Shown: piece by piece, positions 7,873 through 14,570 of the stretch
How the letters are laid out: each line of letters starts with the position of its first letter
Numbering within the stretch: position 1 is the first letter of the stretch
NCBI GenBank assembly: GCA_002506535.1
Contig: DAXT01000023.1
Location: forward strand, 3,260-67,259
Source: Methanothrix harundinacea
Lineage (GTDB): Archaea; Halobacteriota; Methanosarcinia; Methanotrichales; Methanotrichaceae
DNA length: 64,000 nucleotides
Reading direction: 5' to 3'
Position numbers and translations under genes: made by a program
Notes under the pieces: generated by a model
What the model was told of the DNA's origin: nothing
What the model saw: only the letters and a program-made list of their open reading frames with translations
Databases searched by the model: none

Positions 7873-8070
7873 ATGGTTACTGGCACAGTGAAGTTCTTCA
7901 ACAGAACAAAACATTTCGGCTTTATAGCTGGAGACGACGGGACGGACTATTTTGTTCACTCAAGCGGTCTGAAGCCGGGCGTATCCATAGATGAAGGAGA
8001 TAAGGTCAGCTTTGAAGTGGAAGCTGGCGACAGGGGCCCCAAAGCAGAAAAGGTGGAGAAGACTCAGTAG
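7873..8070 (+). CDS. Cold-shock domain protein (CspA family)
   Basis: A 65-residue single-stranded nucleic acid binding OB-fold protein, probably an RNA chaperone. MVTGTVKFFNRTKHFGFIAG contains RNP1 (KHFGFI, one change from the usual KGFGFI) and TDYFVHSSGL contains RNP2 (FVHSS). Length and spacing match bacterial CspA. Cold-shock proteins are patchy in archaea and generally thought to come from bacteria. It has its own promoter, ribosome site (GAGGAAT) and terminator, so it is a monocistronic gene and is likely highly expressed. Confidence 0.95.
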   Translation: MVTGTVKFFNRTKHFGFIAGDDGTDYFVHSSGLKPGVSIDEGDKVSFEVEAGDRGPKAEKVEKTQ

Positions 8071-8110
8071 TTCCTGATCCTAAATTTTCATATTTTCAAA
8101 AGAAGATCGA

Positions 8111-8134
8111 CCGGACCCGTTCCGGCCGATTTTT
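8111..8134 (+). terminator. Hairpin and T-run after the cold-shock gene
   Basis: CCGGA / TCCGG (8111-8115 and 8121-8125) forms a 5-bp stem with a CCCGT loop, followed by TTTTT at 8130-8134 and a second T-run after GC. It lies 41 nt after the stop codon of the cold-shock gene. Confidence 0.6.
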
Positions 8135-8233
8135 GCTTTTATCCGGTTTTGCTCCCTCTACAGGTGGCGTTATCCTCTGATCTAATCCAGCCGATCTTGC
8201 TTCTTCTCGATATCATCATCTATCAGGGGTTTT

Positions 8234-8977
8234 CTATCTCCCAAGCCTCCGGCGGAGGCGTTTATTCACCCACCGGACCATCTGGCTGACGAACGCCGAC
8301 GGTGACATCCTCTTGCTCTCGATCTTCACCCGGCCTTCCCGGATCGATCCGAGGATATCATCCAGGTCGGCGCCCTCCTCGACTTCCACGACGGTCACCC
8401 CCAGCCCCACCGTCCCTGCGATATGGGCGTCGCTTCCCGCCACCATGGGAAGCCCCCGCCTCTCGGCCATCCTTTTGGCCCAGAAGTTCGCGATCCCGAA
8501 GATGTACTTGGAGTTGTAGACCTCGACGGCGTCACAATCGGGTATCCTGTACATGGAGTGTCTGAAGAGGTGGTAGGGATGGGATACGATAGCTATTCCG
8601 CCCTGGCGGCGGACGAACTCGACCGTCTCCTCGGTTCTCCGCCCCGGAGGCGGAAGCTTCCTCACCCCCAGGGCGAGGAGGTGGCCGTCGGAGGTGGAGA
8701 CCTCAACGCCCGGTATCACCAGAAGGTCGAGGCCCCTCTCCCCGACGATCCTCTCAGCCTCGATGGACCCCTCCAGGGTGTCGTGGTCGGTGATGGCGAT
8801 CCCGTCGAGGCCGCCCTCCAGGGCCGCCTTCAGGATCTCCTCGACCCCGTCCCTGCCGTCCGAGAAGGACGAATGGACGTGGAGGTCGAGGCGTAGGTGC
8901 CTTTTTGGGCTGGGAAATCCACCGTCTATGGCAAGATCGATGGATCTCTCCCCGCCATCCTCCTCCGTAGATCCCAT
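8234..8977 (-). CDS. PHP-domain phosphoesterase
   Basis: 247 residues of the PHP (polymerase and histidinol phosphatase) superfamily. Metal ligands are visible in LRLDLHVHSSFSDG (HxH), GIAITDHDTLEG (DHD), IPGVEVST (Glu), IVSHPYH (His) and MVAGSDAHIAG (SDAH). Archaeal members hydrolyse phosphate esters or nucleotides, but the substrate here is unknown. It begins 36 nt after the aconitase-family gene in the same direction, with GGAG before the ATG, so it may be the last gene of the citrate lyase operon. The C-terminus is very basic (NKRLRRRLGR). Confidence 0.8.
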   Translation of the reverse strand: MGSTEEDGGERSIDLAIDGGFPSPKRHLRLDLHVHSSFSDGRDGVEEILKAALEGGLDGIAITDHDTLEGSIEAERIVGERGLDLLVIPGVEVSTSDGHLLALGVRKLPPPGRRTEETVEFVRRQGGIAIVSHPYHLFRHSMYRIPDCDAVEVYNSKYIFGIANFWAKRMAERRGLPMVAGSDAHIAGTVGLGVTVVEVEEGADLDDILGSIREGRVKIESKRMSPSAFVSQMVRWVNKRLRRRLGR

Positions 8978-9013
8978 CTCTGCTCCTTCACCCCCGCCTC
9001 TCCTCTTCCAGCT

Positions 9014-10309
9014 TCAGACATACCTCGGGTCGGCGATTACGCCCTCGACGGCCGTCGCCGCCGCCGTCGCCGGAGACGCCAGGTATACGAGGCCGCCTTT
9101 TCCCATTCTTCCCGGAAAGTTCCTGTTGGCGGTGGAGAGGCAGACCTCTCCCTCGGCGAGGACCCCCATGTGGGCGCCGAGGCACGGGCCGCATCCCGGC
9201 GGCCCGATCATCGCCCCCGCCTGGACGAGATCCTCGATGATCCCCGAGGATAGGGCCCGGAGGAGGACCCTCCTCGAGGCGGGTATGACGAGGGTCCTCG
9301 TCTTCACCCTCTTCCCCTTGAGGATCTCGGCGGCGACCTTCAGGTCTTCGTAGCGGCCGTTGGTGCAGGTCCCTATGAAGACCTGGTCGACCTTTGTCCC
9401 CGCCACCTCCGGGACCGGCCGGACGTTGTCGACCCTGAAGGGGGCGGAGACGAGCGGTTCCAGATCCGAGACGTCGAACTCCATCTCCGAGGCGTAAGAT
9501 CCGGGATCGGAGTGGACGGTATGGTACGCCCCCTTCGCCCTCCCCCTCAGGAACTCTTCGGTCACCCCGTCCGGGGGGACGATGGCGGCCTTCGCCCCCA
9601 TCTCGACCCCCATGTTGGAGAGGGTCATCCTCCCCGAGATGGAGAGGGCCTCGATCGTCTCGCCGACGTACTCCAGGGCCTTGTAGGTGGCGCCGTCGGC
9701 CCCGATCGCACCGACGAGCATCAGGGTGATGTCTTTGGCGAGGACCCTTCTTCTGAGCCGGCCGGTGATCCTGATACCCACCGTCTCGGGTACCTTGAAC
9801 CAGAGCCTTCCTCTGGAGTAGATCTCCGCCATGTCCGTCGCCCCGACCCCTGTCCCGAAGGCGCCGAAGGCCCCGTAGGTGCAGGAGTGGGAGTCGGCCC
9901 CCACCAGGAGCGTCCCCGGAAGGGCGAACCCCTCCTCGGGGAAGACCTGGTGGCAGATCCCTTCACCGCCTTCGAAGAAGTGGACTATCCCCTGATCCTT
10001 CGCCCAAGTCCGTACCATCTTCTGCAGGTCCGCGGAGACGCTGCTGTTGGCGGGGACTATGTGGTCGAAGGGGATGACGATCCTCTCGGGGTCGAAGACC
10101 CGCTCCGACCCCATCTCGCCGAAGGCCTTGATGGCGAGGACGCTGGTGCCGTCGTGGGACATGGCATAATCCACCTCTGCCTCAACGATCTCTCCCGCCT
10201 CGGCCCGGTGGCCGCAGGCCCTGCTGAATATCTTCTCGCTGATGGTAGCCAAGGTCAGATCCTCCATAAAAGAGGGGCCGGCCGGAGGGGCCGGCCCGCT
10301 ATTCGCCAC
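9014..10309 (-). CDS. Aconitase / 3-isopropylmalate dehydratase family large subunit
   Basis: A 4Fe-4S dehydratase large subunit. About 431 residues is typical of the two-subunit LeuC/HacA type of methanogens. Markers are SEKIFSRACG, VDYAMSHDGT, FDHIVPANS, LLVGADSHSCTYGAFG, VGATDMAEIY, FIGTCTNGRYEDL (first cluster Cys) and GPPGCGPCLGAHMG (the other two). No small (swivel) subunit is nearby. LeuC, homoaconitase and aconitase share this fold and cannot be told apart from the large subunit alone; position 10 nt after ATP-citrate lyase suggests citrate/isocitrate as substrate. GTG at 10309 has GAGG upstream; ATG at 10267 is the alternative. Confidence 0.85.
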   Translation of the reverse strand: MANSGPAPPAGPSFMEDLTLATISEKIFSRACGHRAEAGEIVEAEVDYAMSHDGTSVLAIKAFGEMGSERVFDPERIVIPFDHIVPANSSVSADLQKMVRTWAKDQGIVHFFEGGEGICHQVFPEEGFALPGTLLVGADSHSCTYGAFGAFGTGVGATDMAEIYSRGRLWFKVPETVGIRITGRLRRRVLAKDITLMLVGAIGADGATYKALEYVGETIEALSISGRMTLSNMGVEMGAKAAIVPPDGVTEEFLRGRAKGAYHTVHSDPGSYASEMEFDVSDLEPLVSAPFRVDNVRPVPEVAGTKVDQVFIGTCTNGRYEDLKVAAEILKGKRVKTRTLVIPASRRVLLRALSSGIIEDLVQAGAMIGPPGCGPCLGAHMGVLAEGEVCLSTANRNFPGRMGKGGLVYLASPATAAATAVEGVIADPRYV

Positions 10310-10319
10310 CGAGGGAGCC

Positions 10320-12164
10320 TCACTTGAACTCCGGGAGCATGAAGGCGATGTCGTCCTGGGGGTGGCGGTAGAGCCTCGAATCGAGCCTCTTCTGGTCGAG
10401 GATGTGGCCTATGATCCCGATGGACCTTCCCAGGGCGAAGAGGCCGTTGAGGTAGCCGTACTTGATGACGTCGTCGATCTCCCTCTCGTCGAAGACCTCG
10501 CAGGAGCTCATCAGGTCGATGAAGAGGACGCCTATGCAGCCGTCGACGTTGAGAATGAGGTTTCCCTTCTTGGCGGTGGTGATCTCCTGGACTGCTAGGG
10601 CGTAGTCGAGCAGGTCTGTCCTCTCGAAGTTCTCCCTCGCATAGCCGATGAGAAGCTCCACCCTCTTGTCGGGGTTCTTGACGCTCTTTATCCTGTGGCC
10701 GATACCGGGGATGTTGATCCCCGCCGTCTTCATCTCTCTTACGAACTCCTCGGGGGAGAGGCCGGAGTCTCTCGCCCTCTTGAACTCCCGGGCGGCGTCG
10801 TCGATCGCCCCGCCGAACCGGGGCCCGATGGTGAGAAGGCCGCTGGCGAGAGAGGTGATGAGGTCTTTTCCGGCGCAGGAGGCTACGATGGCGTTGTGGG
10901 CTGCCGAGACTGCGGGGCCGTGGTCGGCGACGATCTGCAGGACCAGCTCTATGAACTCGGCGGCCCAGGGGGGGATCTCCTTCTTGAACCAGAGGAGGCC
11001 GATGACCCCTCCGATCCCCATGCCGTCGTCCAGGACCCGGCTCAAGGGCTTTCCTCCGTAGAGGACCTCCTCGCCCCGGTCGTCGGAGATGGTGCAGATG
11101 AGGTTTGTGGACTTTCGGACGATCCCCTCGGAGACGGCCTTGGCGTAGTCCATGGGGATCGTCGGGATCTCGGGCTCTTCCACCTCACGAAGCTTACCCT
11201 CGGCGAGGAGACTCTCGTAGACCCGTCTTATCTCGTCGCCGTAGCCGTCGAAGGAGTCGGGGACTATGGCCCCCGCCTCTTTCAGCGCCCGGTTCTTGGC
11301 GTCGGCGGTCTCCAGGTCCGTCTGGGCCTTTGCCCCGGCGTGGCCGAACTGGACGGACCCGGGGAGGACCTTGGAGCAGGTCCCGGTGACCCAGATCACC
11401 AGGGGCTTTGTAATCTTCCCCTCCTTCAAGGCCTCGACGATCCTGTACTCGTCGGTGCCCCCCACCTCGCCCAGGGACGCTATTATGGCGACGTCGGGGT
11501 TCGTCTCGAACCGGAGGATGTGGTCGAGGAGGTCGGATCCCGGATACCTGTCTCCTCCGATGGCGATCCCCTCCACTGCACCGCTGGAGTTACGCGCTAT
11601 GATGTTGAAGGCCTCGTTGAGCATACCCCCGGACTTGGAGACGAAGCCGACGCAGCCGGGGCGGTGGAGCTTCGACTCGATGATGTTCTCGATGGTCCCG
11701 GCGGTGTTTCCTATCCTGAAGGCCCCGGCGGTAAGGCCGCCGACGGTGGCGGGGCCGATGATCGTCTTTTTCATCTTCTGGGCCGTCGCCGCCATCACCC
11801 TCGCCATCCTCTCGGGGACCCCCTCGGCGATGATCGCCACCGTCTTTATCCCTGGAGAGGCGAGGGCCTCCATGCTGGTCTCGAAGGCGGACCTGAAGGA
11901 GGCGAAGTTGACCATCACATCCACCGATGGGTGGGCGGCCACCGCCTCGGGGATCGTCCTGTACATGGGTAGGAGGATCTCCTCGGTCCCCCAGAAGAGC
12001 TTGTGGACGCCGGCCCGGTTGGGGTTGATGATGGCGGCGACGCTGGGGACTGACCTTCTGCAGAGATAGTCGAAGTCGAGCATCCTCTGGATGGCGTTCG
12101 TCTGAAAGCCGTAGACGAAGGCCCGGGTGTTCCTGTCGAAGAGCTGGTAGTCCTTCATGGTCAT
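10320..12164 (-). CDS. aclA: ATP-citrate lyase, large (CoA-ligase plus citrate-synthase-like) subunit
   Basis: With the ATP-grasp subunit it interconverts citrate, CoA and ATP with oxaloacetate, acetyl-CoA, ADP and Pi. About 614 residues matches the AclA subunit of Chlorobium and the C-terminal half of human ACLY. The N half has the CoA-binding fold (SVAAIINPNR, VGFVSKSGGM) and VQFGHAGAKAQT, whose His (about residue 276) is the phosphohistidine. The C half is citrate-synthase-like (SAAHNAIVASC, GIGHRIKSVKNPD). The start ATG at 12164 overlaps the stop of the ATP-grasp subunit gene; GTG 12167 and ATG 12158 are in-frame alternatives. The subunit letter follows the Chlorobium convention. Confidence 0.93.
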   Translation of the reverse strand: MTMKDYQLFDRNTRAFVYGFQTNAIQRMLDFDYLCRRSVPSVAAIINPNRAGVHKLFWGTEEILLPMYRTIPEAVAAHPSVDVMVNFASFRSAFETSMEALASPGIKTVAIIAEGVPERMARVMAATAQKMKKTIIGPATVGGLTAGAFRIGNTAGTIENIIESKLHRPGCVGFVSKSGGMLNEAFNIIARNSSGAVEGIAIGGDRYPGSDLLDHILRFETNPDVAIIASLGEVGGTDEYRIVEALKEGKITKPLVIWVTGTCSKVLPGSVQFGHAGAKAQTDLETADAKNRALKEAGAIVPDSFDGYGDEIRRVYESLLAEGKLREVEEPEIPTIPMDYAKAVSEGIVRKSTNLICTISDDRGEEVLYGGKPLSRVLDDGMGIGGVIGLLWFKKEIPPWAAEFIELVLQIVADHGPAVSAAHNAIVASCAGKDLITSLASGLLTIGPRFGGAIDDAAREFKRARDSGLSPEEFVREMKTAGINIPGIGHRIKSVKNPDKRVELLIGYARENFERTDLLDYALAVQEITTAKKGNLILNVDGCIGVLFIDLMSSCEVFDEREIDDVIKYGYLNGLFALGRSIGIIGHILDQKRLDSRLYRHPQDDIAFMLPEFK

Positions 12165-13441
12165 CACTCTCCTCCTCCCAGGGCCATCGATACGATCCGC
12201 GTCATGTGGGTCTCGGGGCCGTAGACGTGGATCGGGACCCCCAGCCTCTCGCCGAGCTGTCTCATTATGCGAAGCCCCTCCTCGTAGTGGGGCCCGCCCC
12301 TACGGACGTAGATCTCGACGCCTGTATCCCGCAGCCTGTCCCGGTAGTCTTCGAGGCCCATGACCACCCCCTTGAAGGTCTTGGCGACGTCGGTGAAGTT
12401 GGCGATCCCGCCGCCTATGAGTAGGAACTTATTCCTCCCTCCCGGGTCTTTCTCCCTGGTCATCAGGTCCAGGATCGTCTTGGTGTACTCGTAGGTGTCC
12501 TGGGTGGAGGGGTCGCCGCTGTACTCGCCGTAGTTGGCGAGCTCTCCGGAGAAGCCGAGGTCGCAGATGGTGTCGGCGTAGATGACGGAGGCGCCGCCCC
12601 CGGCCACCATCGTCCAGACCCTCCCCCTGGGGTTCAAGATCGTAAGCTTCAGGGAGGCTCCCGTCCGGGAGTCGATCTCCTTTATCCAGGCCTCCTCCTC
12701 CGTCAGCGCCCGACCGAAGGGCTCGGGAAACTCGAGGCCCTGCCAGGTCTTCCTCTGCCAGAAGGCCTCGGCGTCGTCGAGCCTCGCCACCAGGTCGAGG
12801 GGTACGATCTTGCCTTCGGCGAAGACGAAGGGGTTGATCTCGAGGTAGGAGAATCCCAGGTCTCTATAGAGCCGGTATAGCCCCCGGATGAAGGCGGCCG
12901 TCGGCGCGAGGCGGTCGGCGAGGCCCGCCGGAAGCTTTGATCCGAGGTCGATCTCCTCGGGCCTCGCCAGGACGGAGACGGGGATCTCGGTGACTGAGTC
13001 CCAGTTCGCCTCGATATCGATCCCGCCCCGGAGGGAGAAGTAGATCACGTCTTTCTCCCTCTCGGACTTTATGGCGACGTAGTGCTCCTCCTCCGGTCCG
13101 TGGGGTACGAAGGGCTCGATGAGGAACGTATCGAGGGTCCCGACGACCGACCCCACCAGAACCTCGCAGCCCATATTCTCCTGGATGTACTTTTTTGCCT
13201 CGTCCCAGGAGGCGTCGAGGAGGATGAGGCCGTGAGCCCCTCTCTTGCCGAAGAGCTGGTCGGGTTTGACCACTAGCTTTTTCTTCTTGACCCAGGGGTT
13301 ATCGACCGCCACCACCTCCAGGTCTGTATCCGCAGTAACAAGTGCTATCTCACCATTGTAATCGAAATCATCGATATAACCGGGAAGCATCTCCGCCAGG
13401 ATCCTCTTGGCGTCGAATTCCCTTATCCCTCTCTGTGCCAT
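12164..13441 (-). CDS. aclB: ATP-citrate lyase, ATP-grasp subunit
   Basis: The 425-residue subunit corresponds to the N-terminal part of human ACLY and to Chlorobium AclB (about 400 residues): an ATP-grasp domain plus a succinyl-CoA-synthetase-like domain. Visible are VKPDQLFGKRGAHGL (ATP-grasp start), YLEINPFVF (metal ligands), WTMVAGGGASVIYADTI and LIGGGIANFTDVAKTFKG (citrate/phosphate-binding part). The frame is open upstream, but the ATG at 13441 (MAQRGIREFDAKR) is chosen because GGAGGAGG lies directly upstream and the family begins here; the longer reading would add about 115 residues of unlike, arginine-rich sequence. First gene of the operon. Confidence 0.93.
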   Translation of the reverse strand: MAQRGIREFDAKRILAEMLPGYIDDFDYNGEIALVTADTDLEVVAVDNPWVKKKKLVVKPDQLFGKRGAHGLILLDASWDEAKKYIQENMGCEVLVGSVVGTLDTFLIEPFVPHGPEEEHYVAIKSEREKDVIYFSLRGGIDIEANWDSVTEIPVSVLARPEEIDLGSKLPAGLADRLAPTAAFIRGLYRLYRDLGFSYLEINPFVFAEGKIVPLDLVARLDDAEAFWQRKTWQGLEFPEPFGRALTEEEAWIKEIDSRTGASLKLTILNPRGRVWTMVAGGGASVIYADTICDLGFSGELANYGEYSGDPSTQDTYEYTKTILDLMTREKDPGGRNKFLLIGGGIANFTDVAKTFKGVVMGLEDYRDRLRDTGVEIYVRRGGPHYEEGLRIMRQLGERLGVPIHVYGPETHMTRIVSMALGGGE

Positions 13442-13555
13442 CTTGATAACCTCCTCCCCCTGGTGAGGGCCCTTTTTGTTTACAAATCTTTCTACGAAAG
13501 GGGGCCAAAATGTGTCCGGAAAGGCTGAAATACCGTCCAGCTCCATGGACGGGGG

Positions 13556-14566
13556 ATGCCGATAGCCAAGCTCCCGACGGAGACGATCACCCCGGCGGAG
13601 GAGGTCCTGGCCCGCCTCGATCTGCTTTACATGGCCTGTCCGGATTGCCCTGCGGAGCCCGGCCTCGATAAGGCCGCGAGCTTCGCGGACTTGTCCGCGA
13701 TGGGTGGTGGCCGGAAGCGTTGTTCCGCCTGCGGCAGGGCGCCCCTGGACCTGGTGATGGTGGAGGCGATGGAGGTCCTCGTCGGCCACCGGCTCCGCAA
13801 AGGGTCCGACCCCCTCCGATCAATCGGCTGGCCCCTGGTGGAGGTGGGCTACCCCCTGGCGTACCCGCCGAGGCTGGGGCCAAAAGAGCTTATCCTGGTC
13901 GGCGAGCGCCTGACGAAAGAGGCCGCCGCTGAAATAATCGCCAGAGTCCCGGAGATAAAGGGCGTCATCCGGGGCGGGGGCGTCCCCGGCGTATCGGACC
14001 TCCAGGCCGGCCCTCACCGGTGGGAGCTTCTGGCGGGCTCGGACCTGCGCTGCGACGTCGTATCCTCTCTCATCGGCGATCTCGTCATATACAAGCATCA
14101 GTCGAAGATCCACGTCGAGTTCCCCCGCCAGGCAGCCCCCAAGATGACGGTCCTGGAGGAGCTATACTTCCGGGGCAGGCTCACCACCGTCTCCGACGTC
14201 CTCTGCGGCCCCGGGACCCTGGGCCTCGTCGCCGCCCTCGGCGGGGCGGAGCGGGTCGTCATGAACGACGGATGGCTCCCGGCGGTGGAGGACGCGATCC
14301 TCAACCTGGAGGCGAACCGGTCGATTCTGGGGATCGATAGGATCGAGCGGCCCGAAACCCCCGAAGGAGAGATCGGGGGAGAGCCGGTCCTGGCGGCGGA
14401 GGCGGAGGGCGACGGCTGCAGGATCGAGGTCTACTTCGGCGACGCCGAGAGGCTCTTCTCGCGGGCGGAGCCGACGGATCTCTGCTTGATCGACCCCTTC
14501 CCGGGGATGAAGTACGACCGGATCGCCGAGGCGTGCGGGGTCTGCGGCGAGGTCGTGATCGTGTAG
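13556..14566 (+). CDS. SAM-dependent methyltransferase-like protein with N-terminal Cys cluster
   Basis: 336 residues. The N-terminal 70 residues hold two cysteine pairs (MACPDCP and RCSACGR) that could form a zinc ribbon. The C-terminal half looks like a Rossmann methyltransferase: VSDVLCGPGTLGLVAAL fits motif I, RVVMNDGWLPAVEDAILNLE motif II, and LCLIDPFPGMKY the motif IV position. The pattern of a long N-terminal substrate domain followed by GPGTLGL and MND resembles Trm5/TYW2-like tRNA methyltransferases, but I do not claim that activity. It is divergent from aclB and ends 4 nt before the convergent NB-ARC gene. Confidence 0.6.
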   Translation: MPIAKLPTETITPAEEVLARLDLLYMACPDCPAEPGLDKAASFADLSAMGGGRKRCSACGRAPLDLVMVEAMEVLVGHRLRKGSDPLRSIGWPLVEVGYPLAYPPRLGPKELILVGERLTKEAAAEIIARVPEIKGVIRGGGVPGVSDLQAGPHRWELLAGSDLRCDVVSSLIGDLVIYKHQSKIHVEFPRQAAPKMTVLEELYFRGRLTTVSDVLCGPGTLGLVAALGGAERVVMNDGWLPAVEDAILNLEANRSILGIDRIERPETPEGEIGGEPVLAAEAEGDGCRIEVYFGDAERLFSRAEPTDLCLIDPFPGMKYDRIAEACGVCGEVVIV

Positions 14567-14570
14567 GAGA

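Noticed and set aside
8071..8233. Possible small RNA or gene between the cold-shock and PHP genes
   Set aside because: Apart from the terminator hairpin there is no frame, promoter or stable structure.
12164..13789. 541-residue version of the ATP-grasp subunit of citrate lyase
   Set aside because: The extra N-terminal 115 residues are Arg/Gly/His-rich and unlike the family, and a strong ribosome site precedes the ATG at 13441.
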